64,000 nt of DNA from Ehretia macrophylla. Its lineage: Eukaryota > Streptophyta > Magnoliopsida > Boraginales > Ehretiaceae. The translations under genes and the position numbers were made by a program. This document shows, piece after piece, positions 24,751-36,359 of the stretch; positions within the stretch are counted from its first letter, which is position 1, and every line of letters starts with the position of its first letter. The notes under the pieces were generated by a model. It did no database searches, was not told the DNA's origin, and was given only the letters and a program-made list of their open reading frames with translations. The stretch covers positions 27,553,498-27,617,497 of the forward strand of contig CM075767.1 of assembly GCA_037974665.1 (NCBI GenBank). The letters are read 5' to 3'.

Positions 24751-25540
24751 TTGTTTAGCTCATAAGCCAAGACAAGGTCCTCGGTCTGGTGGGTAGTGAT
24801 CCTTGAATGTGTGCTTGTTAAGTGTATCTTAAAAGTGTGTGCCTGTATGTGAGATCGTGTGTCTTGACCTGAATGTGTGCACCTATGTGATATAGTTATG
24901 TGTTATGTGCTAAATGTGTGCAAAGTGAAGTGAATTTGCATTTAATCGACCTTGTGAATTAAATCGACCTCGTGAATTGTCAATTGCTTGAATTATTGCT
25001 TGTAATATGTGCATTGGAATGTCTTGAATTGGTTATGTCGTGATTTGAATTGATTATGTTGTACTTGACTTGCTTGTCGTGCTTGAGTGACTTTGTTGAA
25101 TAAACTATTTTATAAACTGTTTTACAAACATTCTTGCATAATAGATTAAGGCATGTATGTATAAATGTGATATCTTGGCATTCATACATGTCCCGTTGGA
25201 ATGGTAAGAAAGACTTCTTCCTCCCCTTGAAGAGAAGTGGTTAGTAGCAGGCCCTCCAAGTTATGTGGATTGACGGGAATGAGCAGTATTTGACTAGCCT
25301 TTATTTGGGAGTTGGTGTTTGTCTTTGGAGCTCGGTTATTGGCGAATCTCTAAGGTCCTTCTCTGTGCTTAACAGTTGTGAAAGAGTAGCTTTCTTTGGG
25401 GGTTCTATTTGGTTGTTCTCTGGAGCATTCCTTGGTTTTCTTATTGGGTATTCTTTGGAAACTTCTGTTGGCACTTCTTGGTAGACTTGGCTATTGGGGT
25501 TTCAATCGGACTTACTGCATGGTATTATCTATGACATATG

Positions 25541-28236
25541 TGTGATAACCCGAACCCGGCATGCATTTAATTGCATTTAACTAAGTGACATCTTAAATGT
25601 TGGCATTGAATTTGTGTTTATTTTTAGTTAAACATTTATTTGTAGTTTTACTTTCATATTTCTTTTAGAAGTAACTAGAATAATACCTGAGCTAATCATA
25701 TTAACGGAATATCAACTACTTTTCATATTTGTGTCAATCGGTTTTATTTTTCTTGCACTTAAATGCTCGGATTTCAATTAAATGAAAAGTAGCTCCGAGC
25801 CGGAGTAAATTTTAAACTATGATGCTTTCCAAAAATGATATATTTCTTAGATTCTTTGAGATTTAATTATTACTTCTTTGTTGTCGCAACATGCATTGCA
25901 TTTCGGGAGCGATAGCTAGAGAATATTTTCTAGTCCTCAGCAAATAGTGAAACTAGTATTTTAGTGCCGTAAATTTTATAATTTAATTGTTGTTAGCTAG
26001 AATTAACATTTCCTTAGTTGTTTTAGCTTAAAAATGCATGAAAATAGGATAGTTTGACCAATTTTTAAGTGGTTTGACCAAGGCGCTTGACCTTTGACCT
26101 TTGCCATCTTTTTAATAGCCTAAAATAGCACAAAAAAATAAAAGAAGGAAGCTGAAAAATCAGAGAGCAGCTGGCCGAAAATAAGAACAGAAAAAAAAAG
26201 AAATTCAACTTCAAATCTTCAATTCTTCGCGAGGGCTTCCACAGGGTGGTTTCCGAGGCATCCTACGGGGTTTTCCTAGCGTCTAGGAGCATCTGAGGTG
26301 AGGGTTTCATCGTTATTTGTGTATTTGAAATATTTTTATCTAAACTTTGATTTTTGGATTTTATGCGTAGATTGTTAGTTTAATCGTTTTAATGCTTAAA
26401 GAATGTTCCTTGTTGATTGTAGAACATGTATATATAGCTTTTTAACATTTTCTGCGGTTGAAAATTGAAATTGAAATATAAATTGTATAATGAATAGTAA
26501 ATTATGAATAGTAAACCGCCGTTTCAATGAAGTTGCTCCGTTACGCGTTCTGTTGATGTAGGAAGATGCTAAATGTGCTAGAATGCCTAAATGTGTGGTT
26601 TAATTGGAATGTGTAATAGAAAAACGGAGAAAAACGGCTTAGTGAAAGTCGGGGTCGTTTAGGTCGAGTTTGGCGTTTTCTCGTTTTGCGTGTTGGCATT
26701 GTTTCGGAAGGCCATGGAAGCACTTTTGGTGCAAATATGGCGTTGGTTGGGTGTTTGGTTGGTATAGTTGTAGTTCAAACGAGCAAAGGGAAAAATCGGG
26801 GCTTTGCGCGAATTCTAGGGTAAAGTAGGGTTTCGGGGTCCTTAGACGTGCCTTATGGTGACCTAGGAGGATTGGCAAAGTCGGTTTCCAGAACTCGTGG
26901 CTCGTTTGGAAATGGTAGTGTTTTGGTAGTTGGGGCCGATTTGTGATTTTGCTTGTTATCTTGATATTATGCCTATAGAATGCTTAGGGTTGCTTGATAT
27001 ACTAGTTTAATTGGTGTTATTGTTGCTTTTTATTGCTTGTTATGCTTGAAATGTTAGTTGAATGTTAGTATTGATTGTGATTGCTTGTTATCTCGTTTGT
27101 TGTTACTAGTTTGTATTGTTGTGCTATCGCTCGTTTATTGCCTTGTATCGAGTCTTGCATTGCATAGTGTCTCACGTGTGAGTGATGGGCCTCTCTGGGT
27201 AGCCTCGGGTTGCTAGTGTTGGTTGCTCTAGCTCCGCTGCTATTCTCTTTTCTCGCTTGGGTTGCCTCACAGGGAGATTTGGGTCGTAGATTGATGGATA
27301 CTTCCGGGGTATTCCAAACTGGTGTTATAAGGTGGTTGCGAGCTTATTGTCATCGTTGTCAACATCAAGCTCGAGATTGATGTATCGCTCGTGAAATGAT
27401 ATATTGCTCGTAAGAGTGAACCATAGCCTTCAGAGTATGGTATAGCTTTGAATGGTTGTGTTAATGCTTTCTTGAATGTTTAATATATTGTCATTTGTAT
27501 TGAATGCTTTCTTATTGATTTTATTGCTTAGCTGTGTCTATTTGCATTGCACGACTTTCTTTCTCTCCAACTTGATATCTGTCTCGCCCTCACTGAGTAT
27601 ACGTGTTGTGTATACTCACTCCTCACCACCACATTTCAGGAAATGTCATGTTAGCTGGAAAGTTCGTGATTTCGTGAAAGTTCGTGCCTGAAGAGTTGTC
27701 TTGCGTGCCTATGTGGCTTGAGTGTCGAAGTTGTAAAGATATATGCTTTCATATGTTGTATGTATTTATTGTTAAAAGAAATGTAATCTAAATTAGCTAA
27801 ATAGTTGAGGTAAATCGATAAGCCAGTTATGTAATCAGTTAGCATAGCTTAACTTCAATGCATGTTTGTAATGTCCCAAGGAAAATAATTAGAATGGCAT
27901 GATAGTTTATTTTATGCAGTAACTTAGTATGGTTTAATTGTCTAGTTTGAATGTACTTGTCAAAAATGAAAAGAGATAGGTTAGCTTTTAAATTGGAAAT
28001 GTATGTATACTTGCTGAGTTTAATTGTTGAAAACCGAGGCTCGGATGGCCTTGAGGTGGTTTTGAATGTTTGGACATGGTATTGGTCCACTTATATGCTA
28101 TCACAGGTTTTACATTTCGCCTAGAAACAGGGGAGACTCCGTCCGTTTTTCCTAAAAATTATGCCCGGGTTTGGTTTGGGTTGTGATTAGATAGATTGAT
28201 AGAACTCCCGGTCTCGAGAGGGATCGGGGTGTTACA
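25541..28236 (+). repeat. Solo LTR, family 2b, nested in the family 2a element
   Basis: A single 2696-bp LTR (TGTGATAACCCGAACCCGGC...GGGGTGTTACA) flanked by ATATG at 25536-25540 and 28237-28241, with no primer site or polypurine tract next to it. This is the signature of LTR-LTR recombination after a complete insertion. It resembles the minus-strand LTR at 58100-60773 more than its host's LTRs. It carries the donor-like GAG|GTGAGG (GT at 26298), the hairpin before the acceptor, and TTTCAG ending at 27639. Confidence 0.92.
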
Positions 28237-29050
28237 ATATGTGTCTCGGTGTTTATTGGTGTGTTACTGGCATCCCTTATTGGAAATTCTTCAATGGCAT
28301 TCTATAGAATTCTTAGTGGTCATTTATCTATTATTTACTTATTGGGCAATCCTTGGTACTTTCTTACTGGAGCATTGTTTCGGGTATTTTCTTTAGTGTT
28401 CCTCAGTAGGTTTGGTATTTGGAATTTCTATCAGACTTATTGTATAGTACTACTTACGATATTCTTTGGAATTCTTAATGGGCATTCTACTAGTATTTTC
28501 CTTGTTGGCACTATTGGAAGTTTTACACTTGGAATCTTGTTCAGACTTATTATCTCATATTGCTTACGGTATGCAGTGGAATACTTTGGGCTTTCTTGGT
28601 GGTAAGTTGTATAAAGTTTGCACTCGATAAATGGTGATGAGGTCTTGGAGTTTGGTCTTATATGTGCTGCATCTACTCTGGCTATCATTTGACTTCTTAT
28701 TTGGTACTTGTTGGACTTCTATTAGGGATTCATATATAGGATATTCCTTCGGTATTCTTCTTGTCAATAATATGTGGCATTGATAATATGTGCAGTATCC
28801 CTGCTTCAGTCTTTAGTTGGTATTATCTCACCGCTCTTAGTTGGGGTTTTGTTCTTCTTCGGTATTCGTGCCAGCGGGATTCTTATTCGGATTTTGTACG
28901 GTATCTTCATATGAGCCTTTATTTGGCCTTATTACTTGAAATTTCTTCTCAAGCTTCCTTATGGATCTTCTTGTTTAGTATACTTGCTCAGCAACCGATG
29001 AAGAGTGGTCAGAGTTGGATCTCAGCTGATGCTGAGTCCTATTGGAAGAA

Positions 29051-29087
29051 GAATTGCGAGGACGCAATTGTTTTAAGGGGGGAAGGA
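29051..29087 (+). promoter_or_regulatory. Pre-tract hairpin and polypurine tract (plus-strand primer)
   Basis: GAATTGCG-AGGA-CGCAATT (29051-29069) is a perfect 7-bp inverted repeat with an AGGA loop, followed immediately by TTTTAAGGGGGGAAGGA, the polypurine tract next to the 3' LTR at 29088. The same arrangement occurs at 39885, 51731 and, on the minus strand, 60810. Confidence 0.8.
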
Positions 29088-31604
29088 TGTGATAACCCGA
29101 ACTCGGCACACATTTAATGGCATTTAGATGCATTTAATTGATTGTTTAACTTAGTTTATTCATTTTGCATTGATTTCATATTTCTTTTTAAAAGTATTTC
29201 AGTAATACTTACATTAATTATTTTAAATGAGTATTAACTATTTTGATTGTTTTCAAAACTCGGATTTATTTTCTTGCTCTTAAATTACTTTATTTTCAAC
29301 AAAATGGAAAAGTAACTTTGAGGCGGAGTAGGTTTTAAACTATTCTACTATTCTACTTTTCAAAAATTATACTATGATATTATTAATTACCATACTTATC
29401 GTAATCGTTTATTGACCACTTGATCGTATCGCATTGAAAATGAAAGTTAGAGGAATATTTCTCGGGTTTCATGAATAGTGTTTCTAGTTTAATTTAACTA
29501 GTTTTTAGTTGTTTTTTATTGAATTGCAAGGTTTTAACTTAAATTCGATTAAATGGCATCAAAATAAGCTAATTTGACCATATTTTCACTTAAGCTTGAC
29601 ATTGCAAAATGACCAAAATGCCCTTTGTCATCTTTTATAAATAAAACAAGGCAAAAAAATAAAAACAAAACAAAAGCCAAAATTCCCTTTGTATCCCCTC
29701 CATGGCCGAAACTACCAAAGAAAAAAAAAGAATTTTCCTTTCATTTTTCTTGTGCAATGTTGCGTGGAATTGCTCGAGGATCGTGGCTTGGGTCCTTGCA
29801 AGGCTTCCTCTTCAATCTCTGTGAGGGTTTTCACGTTTTTGTGCACTTTTATTTGAATTTGATTTTTATTTCAAAATTTTCATATTTGAAATTTATCGCG
29901 TTATAATGCTTGTTATTGCTTGAAATAACTTTCTTACGGTTCGTAGAGCATTGCTTGTTAGTTATTTAGCAATTTTTACAGCTAGAAACGCAAATTGAAA
30001 TTGGGGAAGAATAATGAATAGTGTTTTTGAATAGTAAAATCCTAGATTTTTGGATTTTGTTCCAAATTGCGATTTCTTGATATGGATAGGTGCCATTAAT
30101 GTTAGAAAGATAAAATGTACAATAAAAATGGGCTGACCTTTGTTAAAAATGAAAATTAGACAAAGAAACGTAAAGGGGCCATTTGACCAAGTGTTGGCCG
30201 TGCTCGAATTGAGTTGGGGTTTTTTCTATTGAGGGCATGGAAGCACTTTTGGCGCTGTTGTGGCATTGATTGAGCGACCGGTTAGCATAGCTGTAGTTCA
30301 AATGCAGTAGGTGGACTTTCGGGCTTCGGGTGAGAAAGTGAAGTTTCATGATATAGAAACGTGCCTTGTAGTACCTAAGTGAATGTAGTGAAATCGGTTT
30401 CCTAATCCCGTAGCTCATTTGCTCGTAATTGCCTTTGGAAGTTAGAGATTGAATAGTGATATTTGTCGTTTTCGTGTTTGAATTGCTATTATTTGTTTAA
30501 TTGGTGTTCTTGTTGCTATTAATGATAATCATGCTTGAAAAGTTAATTGATTGCTATTATTGATTGTAAGTGCTTGATATATTGAATGTTGATACAAATC
30601 TGCACTTTCGTGCTATCGCTCGTTTATTGCTTATATCTCGTATTGCATTGTATAGTGTCAGGCGCATGAGTGATGGGCCTCTCTGGGCAGTCTTGGGCTG
30701 CCAGGGTTGGTTGCTCCAGCTCCGTGTCCTATTCCCATTTTCGCTAGGGATGCCGCCCTGGGTGATTTCGGTCATAAATGTGTCGGGGTACATCCGGAGT
30801 ACACCCAGTGGAAGTTATAAGGTGGTTGCGTGCTTATTGTCATTGTTGTCAACATCAAGCTCGAGATTGATGTATCGCTCTTGAAATGGTACATTGCTCG
30901 TATAAGTGAACCATAGCCTTCAAAGTGTGGTATAGCTTTGAATGGTTGTGTTAATGCTTTTATTAATTGTTTATTGTATTGTTGATTATATTGATTGCTT
31001 TACTTGTCGGTTATATTGTTTAACTGTCTTATTTGCATTGCACGATCTTCTTTCTCTCCACCTCGATATCTGTTCCGCCCTCACTGAGTATACGTGTTGT
31101 GTATACTCACTCCTCACCACCACATTTTAGGAAATACCATGTTAGTTGGAAAGTTCGTGGTTATGTGATAGATCATGCTTGGAGAGTTGCCTTGCGTGCT
31201 ATGTGTCTTGAGTTATCAAAGATGCAAAGATTTATTTTCATGAGATGTATATAATCAATGTGTAAAGAAAATTCATTTAAGTTTTATATATCCAATTAGT
31301 ATAGTTAACTTCAAGGCATGATTGTATTGTCTAAAGGAAATAGTTAGAATAGTTTGGGTACTTAGAAATGTATATATACTTGTTGTGTTTAATTGTAGAG
31401 AACCGAGGCTCGGATGGCCTTGAGGATTTTTGAATGGTTGGACACAGTGCTGGTCTACTTATATGCTGTCGAAGGTTTGTATTATGCCTAGAAACAGGGG
31501 AGACTCCGTCCGTTTTTCGCTAAATTTTTGTCTGGGTTTGGAATTGGGTTGCGATTAGATTGATTAATAAAACTTCCGGTCTCGAGAGGGATCGGAGTGT
31601 TACA
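29088..31604 (+). repeat. 3' LTR of the family 2a element
   Basis: 2517 bp, TGTGATAACCCGAACTCGG...GGAGTGTTACA, colinear with the 5' LTR and differing by scattered substitutions. TATAAATA lies at 29636-29643, the hairpin with loop TCTTGGG at 30681-30706, and the perfect hairpin GAGTATAC-GTGTTGT-GTATACTC at 31086-31108. It is followed by the duplicated target site CAGAC. Confidence 0.9.
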
Positions 31605-31766
31605 CAGACTCCCTCCCTCACCGAGCTTTGGTGCCGGATAAGCTCACCCTAATTTTTTCCCCTCTTTCAGGTATAGGTGTGCCGTTGTACGATATTTGTT
31701 GATTGTGTGTTAGGGAATATATGTTTGTGACTTTAATCTCTAGTGATGAAGTTTGTATAATATGTG
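31605..31766 (+). repeat. Family 1 LTR, copy C, right part (truncated)
   Basis: It resumes copy C after the family 2a insertion and runs through the acceptor-like TTTCAGGTATAGG. At about 31762-31766 it jumps into the internal region. The breakpoint lies in ATGTG, which occurs at both ends of the missing stretch (AATATGTGGTATTTG in the LTR, GAGATGTGTCTAGG in the internal region), so a microhomology deletion removed the LTR end and the primer site. Confidence 0.85.
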
Positions 31767-32578
31767 TCTAGGTGATTATGTGCTTATGTGTTACGTGTAA
31801 ACTTGTTCAATGTGCCTTGTGTGTTCTATATGAATTATGTGTAACTAATGTGAGTTGATGTTTTATTTCTTAATCTCTGTAACATGATTTGGATGTGTTA
31901 TTTGACCCGCAGACTACTTTCTAAGGTCATGGACAGCTAGAACAATAGGCTTAATGATCGATTGGACTAGGAGAATGTGATGTTTAAGATGCTCATGTGA
32001 CATAGAAAGTGGATGATTTGGTGTCTCGAGTTATTCATTTCGGTTAATCGAAAAGACTACGAGGATGACTTGACTCTAGGTAGATTGTATGTCACAATCT
32101 TGGAGTACCTATAATGACTATTAATGTTTGATGTACATTTGGAGTTATTCTATCTTTAATGGTCACCGATGAATTTGTCTATGGAGTATAAGTTTTAGAT
32201 TAAACTAGGTGGCCTTAGATACTGTGAATCCTTGAGGAATTAATAAGATATTGACAAGATTAAGTTTATACTCGTTTGTAGCTAAGTGTTGACTGCACTA
32301 CTTAATCTTGAGGACTACTAACCTACTTGAGGCATTAGTTATAGTGTTAGGAAACGAAAAGTTTATATGGTGTGTGTAGACTAAGATATGTGTTACACAT
32401 GAAATGAATGTGTTAGTTATAATAGGATTAAATTTTGAGCCGTTAGTGTGGTTTGGTGTTGCAATGTAGGCTATATGATGTTCTTGCATATGTTTGGATT
32501 TTAGTTTGATTCAGTGAATGATAAAGAGACCTTGACTGAGTGAATTTCGAGGGCAAAATTCTTATAAGGATGGGATAA
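31767..32578 (+). mobile_element. Family 1 internal region, copy C (5' end deleted)
   Basis: Colinear with 18747-19559 of copy B but without the primer site and first bases. It is non-coding: a TATGTG-rich leader, then AT-rich sequence ending GGGCAAAATTCTTATAAGG and the LTR of copy D. The 63-codon frame at 32298-32489 (minus) is antisense and featureless. Confidence 0.85.
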
Positions 32579-32672
32579 TGTAACAACAGTACCAGAGGCA
32601 AGTCAGAATAAATTGATGATTATTAAGAAATAATCCATTAGTGTTTAAAAAGATGATGAGTGACATTGAATG
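32579..32672 (+). repeat. Family 1 LTR, copy D, first 94 bp
   Basis: It starts TGTAACAACAGTACCAGAGG and is interrupted after GACATTGAATG by the chromovirus. The last five bases, GAATG, are the left target-site copy. Confidence 0.88.
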
Positions 32673-34983
32673 TGTAATACCCGAGCCCGGAACGTGAAAT
32701 TTTTTTGTTTCTTTTTCTGAAAATTTTATTTTTCTTAAATTCTTTGATATTTAAATGTTATTCGTTTATCGTCGTAAAGTGCATTGCATTTCGAGAGCGA
32801 TAGTTAGAAAATGATTTCTAGTGCTCAGCAAATAGTGAAAACTAGTAGTTAGTGTGTTGATTTTGGAGTTTTAGTATTTTAGTAGTTAGTATTTAGTTGT
32901 TAGGTTATTAGACTAGTAGTTTTATGCTTTATTTTAGGTTAAAAATGCCAAAATAGCTTGATTTGACCAAGCCAAAGACCATTGACCTTTGACCATTTAA
33001 GTTGTGATCTTTTAAAAGCTTATAATAGAAAAAAAAATAAAACAAAGAAGCTGAAAAAAAAGAGAGAGGGCCGAAACTACAAAGGAAAAGAAAAAAAAAG
33101 ATTTTCAAGCCAAATCTTCAAATCTTCGCGAGAGCTTGCACGGGGAAATTTTCGAGGCTTCCAACGTGGTTTTCCTAGCGTGTAGTAGCGTCTAAGGTGA
33201 GGGAAGCATCTTTATTTGCACATTTTAATATATGTTATACAAACTTTAAATTTTGGGAATTATGCGTAGATTGTTATTTTATTCGTTTTATTGCTTAAAG
33301 AATGTTCCTTGATGATTGTAGAACATGTATTTGTAGGGTTTTAGCATTTTCTATGGTTGAATATGGCAATTGCAATTTAAATGGATAATGGAATAGTAAA
33401 TTATGAATAGTAAACCCCTGTTTCATAAAAATTGCTCCGTTTTGTGTTCTGTTGATGTGGAAAGATGCTAGATATGTTAAAATGCTTAAATGTATGGTTT
33501 ATTTGGATTGTGTAATGGAAAATTGAGGAAAATGGCTTGGTACATTTTGGGGTCATTCCGGTCGAGTTTAGCATTTTATCGTTTTGCGTGAAGGCATTGT
33601 CGTAGTATGCCATGGAAGCACTTTTGGTGCAGTTATGACATTGGTTGGGTGATCGGTTGAGGTAGCTGTAGTTCAAACGAGCAAAGGGGGAAATCGGGGC
33701 CTTGCGGGAATTCTAGGGTAAAGTAGGGTTTCGTGGTCTTTAAACGTGCCTTATGGTGTCCTAGGAGAAGTGGTGAAGTCAGTTTCCAAAACTCGTACCT
33801 CGTTTGGAAGTAGTACCATTTTGAAAGTTCGGGTCGTTGTGTGATTTTGTTGGTTTTCATAGTGTTATGCTTGTAGAATGCTTATTGTTGCTTATTATGC
33901 TTGTTAAAGTTGATTATGATTGAAATTTATATCAACTATTGCTATTGCATGCGAGAGTAACCTACTTTGTTATTCTCCCACGTGTGGCTCTATTGCTCGA
34001 TTGTTGCATTGTGTATTGTTTTGCATTCATAGAGTCAGGGGCGGTGTGATGGGCCTCTCTGGGTAGCCTCGGGTTGCCAGGGTTGGTTGCTCTACCTCCG
34101 TGTCCTATTCCCTTTCTTGCTTGGGTTGCCTCATAGGGAGATTTGGGTCGTAGAATTGATTGGGTACTTCCGGGGTATTCCAAACCGAGGTTATAAGGTG
34201 GTTGGGCCGGCATGTCGTCATCGGATTCGTGATTGAAAGTTGCTTGTAGAAAGTGAATTGTATCCTTTAATTGAATGATTATAGCCTTAATGCTTGCCTT
34301 GATTTATTGTTGGCTTAGCTTGTACCTCTATATGTTAATTGACTGATCTACTTGACTATTTGCATTTCATTCTCCTCTCACGTCCGTCCTTGAGACCAAT
34401 TAACCCTCGCTGAGCAATAGTTTTTGCTCATTCTTTTTATACTATATTTTACAGGAGTAGTTGAGGCTGATCCTATTGAGGTGGTTGAGGAGGAGGAGGA
34501 GCAAGTGGAGGTGTTTCCTTGATAGCACTTTCTTTGCTTAGCTGGTGGTTGGTTGCCAGTCTTTTGTGCGGGCCATGCTTGATGTGTATATTGCTTGGTT
34601 GTCGCTTCATTTTGAGGCTTGTAGCCTTGTATGTAGTTTCTATTTTGAGGCCTCTATAGTCTTATGTTGTAAAAGTTGAAAGGTTGTAAAGTTGTAAAGA
34701 TATACCCTCGTGACTAGTAAAGAACTGCATGCTAATGGTTCTACTGCTTAGTGGCATAAGTACCTGTGTAGTATGCATGTCATTTTGGGTTGCAAAAGTT
34801 GGATAATGAGAAGATGTATGTTTTTAAAAAAAAAGATAGTTGACTTGTTTCAAATGATTATTGTGGTTTCCGCGTGTATTATATTGAATGTAGGGTTTTC
34901 GGATCGTCCACGGTACATAGGAGACTCCGTCTATGTGTCGTGTCCGGGCTTGGCCTTTTGTGGGGTCGGGTCGGGGCGTGACA
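32673..34983 (+). repeat. 5' LTR of the chromovirus (family 3)
   Basis: 2311 bp, TGTAATACCCGAGCCCGG...GGGGCGTGACA. Landmarks: TTGAC cores at 32963, 32982 and 32989, TATAATA at 33021-33027, donor-like AAG|GTGAGG (GT at 33197), hairpin with loop CCTCGGG (34057-34082), hairpin TGAGCAA...TTGCTCA (34411-34430), and acceptor-like TATTTTACAG ending at 34454. An acidic open stretch (34457-34522, 21 residues rich in Glu and Val) follows the acceptor-like site without its own ATG. Confidence 0.92.
32963..33027 (+). promoter_or_regulatory. Candidate LTR promoter: TTGAC cluster and TATAATA (family 3)
   Basis: TTGAC occurs at 32963-67, 32982-86 and 32989-93 in a run of TTGACC sites, followed about 30 bp later by TATAATA (33021-33027). 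The spacing mirrors family 2a. A start near 33055 would give a first exon of about 140 nt before AAGGTGAGG. Confidence 0.5.
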
Positions 34984-34991
34984 TCTTTAGG

Positions 34992-35003
34992 TGGTATCAG
35001 AGC
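34992..35003 (+). other. Primer-binding site (initiator tRNA-Met)
   Basis: TGGTATCAGAGC, a perfect match, eight bases after the 5' LTR end. This spacer (TCTTTAGG) is longer than the two bases seen in families 1 and 2. Confidence 0.92.
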
Positions 35004-35291
35004 ATGATAGTATTGGATGATCAGGGATATGTTTCTCGGTCTGTGGGGTAAAGGTCTAAAATGATAAAGTATTATTGTATGATTGTTAAGTGAAAATTGT
35101 TATAGTATGACTATGTGAACTTGGAGTGCTTATGTGTTTAAGTGAACTAGTTTGGCATGTCAATCTTGTGTTATATGAATTGTGTGATAGGATATTTGAT
35201 TGTTATTGACTTGAGTGTTATCTAATCTTATGTGTTATATTCCTGTCTATAAACTGCTTTTATATGTTGCCAGCTACTGTAAGTTGTTACT
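35004..35291 (+). other. Untranslated leader between primer site and gag
   Basis: About 290 bp rich in TATGTG/AAGTGAA motifs (for example TATGACTATGTGAAC, GCTTATGTGTTTAAGTG), like the leaders of families 1, 2 and 4. I see no gene in it. Confidence 0.6.
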
Positions 35292-36359
35292 ATGCCGCCA
35301 CGTCGTGGTACTCAAGGCCAAGGGGTAGATGCGGAGACAGCAGAATAGGGCCAGCAACCGATGCCTGAATAGTTTATGGCTACTATAACCGCTGCAGTTG
35401 ACCGGATTACTCAGGTACTGCATGAGCTGAGGCAGGAAAGGAATAATAATCCCCAGGGAAATCAAGCTAATCCTGGTGGACAAGGGTATGGGGCTGAGAA
35501 TAATCAGGTGGAGAAATTCCTTAGGCACGAACCGGGTAAGTTCTTCGGAGAGCCGGATGACGAGGCAGCCGAGAGATGGCTTAACCGTGTTGAGAAAATT
35601 TACGCTGCTTTGAGGTACACTGACGAGGCAAAGATAGCATATGCAGCATTCCTGTTTGACGGCGACGCGGAACAATGGTGGAACACTATTAGGTTGAGGT
35701 GGGACTGTGAGGATGTTCCGCATTTGTGGGATGATTTTGTGAGTGAGTTTCGGGACAAGTATATTCCCGAGATGGCTAGGGAAAGGCGGGAAGAAGAATT
35801 TGTGAGCCTGAAGCAGGGAAACATGACTGTTGCACAGTATGAGGATAGGTTTGTCAGATTGTCGAGGTATATGCCTGAGCTGGTGCAGCCAACTAGGAGG
35901 ATGATTAGTAGGTTTGTTCGTGGGCTGAGAATGGATATACAGCTGCATTTGACTGGGCAGACTTATGCTACTTATCCCGAGGCATTCGAATCAGCCTCGA
36001 AGTTTGAGAAACGGAAGTCAGAGATGATAGCTGAGAGTAGCCAGCCGAGTAAGAAACAGTACTTGGGCCAGAGCAGCCAGAGTCAGCAGAGGCAGTATCA
36101 GACTTTTGTTCAGGTTCCTAAGCAGCGCCCGTATCAGTCACAGTATCAGATTCAGGGGAGACCAGCTGTGACTAGACCCCAGCAGGGAGGTACAGTTCAT
36201 ACCCCTGTCAGAGCCCCCGCACCTACGGGAAACACTATTGTAAGGCAAAATCAGTAGTGTAACTTTTGTAATCGATCGGGGCATATTGAAGCTAATTACT
36301 GGAGGAAGAGTGGTAAGTGCACTGGCTGTGGGAGTGAGCATCATAGGGTGAAAGATTGC
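35292..36359 (+). pseudogene. gag: gag pseudogene (capsid and zinc knuckles)
   Basis: Gag forms the particle that packages element RNA. I take the start as the ATG at 35292 (MPPRRGTQGQ), typical of this clade, but stops at 35346-35348 and 35370-35372 follow, and the next ATG is 35376. From there the frame is open for 293 codons. The capsid-type gag domain (about 35520-35990) shows the family signature W-x9-A-x3-L near EQWW and the F-x5-YIP motif. A third stop (TAG 36255-36257) falls just before the nucleocapsid. The first knuckle (from 36258) has Tyr in place of the last Cys, while the second (36318-36359) is intact C-x2-C-x4-H-x4-C. Frame 0 continues into pol, so gag-pol was one frame. The minus-strand frame 35274-35948 is its shadow. 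Confidence 0.93.

Larger units (their letters stand above)
24737..29087 (+). other. Family 2a internal region, split by a solo LTR
   Basis: The leader (24737-25200) is rich in ATGTGTG/TATGTG motifs. It is followed by degenerate GG-N-ATTCTT repeats (about 25300-25535 and 28237-29040) that give meaningless hydrophobic frames, the longest 118 codons at 28249-28605. The region ends in the pre-tract hairpin and polypurine tract. A 2.7-kb solo LTR of family 2b interrupts it. No retroviral-type protein domain is visible. Confidence 0.75.
22221..31604 (+). mobile_element. Complete non-autonomous LTR retrotransposon, family 2a
   Basis: Flanked by the 5-bp duplication CAGAC (22216-22220 and 31605-31609), it has two LTRs of 2516 and 2517 bp, a perfect primer site and a strong polypurine tract. 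Without the solo LTR nested at 25541-28236, the internal region is only about 1.65 kb and shows no gag, protease, RT or integrase. It is therefore LARD-like and would need proteins supplied in trans. Its LTR start TGTGATAACCCGAAC resembles that of the chromovirus at 32673 (TGTAATACCCGAG), suggesting descent from a Tekay/Del-type element. It sits inside family 1 LTR copy C, so it is younger than the array. Confidence 0.92.

Noticed and set aside
28249..28605. 118-codon hydrophobic frame suggesting a membrane protein
   Set aside because: It is made of degenerate GG-N-ATTCTT repeats, which give hydrophobic strings in several frames; the same happens at 61550-61852 and 1-830.
34457..34522. Acidic 21-residue stretch in the family 3 5' LTR as a gene
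   Set aside because: It has no ATG, and the 3' LTR copy has lost its beginning; kept only as context for the family 4 ORF.
35274..35948. 224-codon minus-strand frame
   Set aside because: It is antisense to gag, which has clear capsid motifs; the minus frame has no recognisable family.
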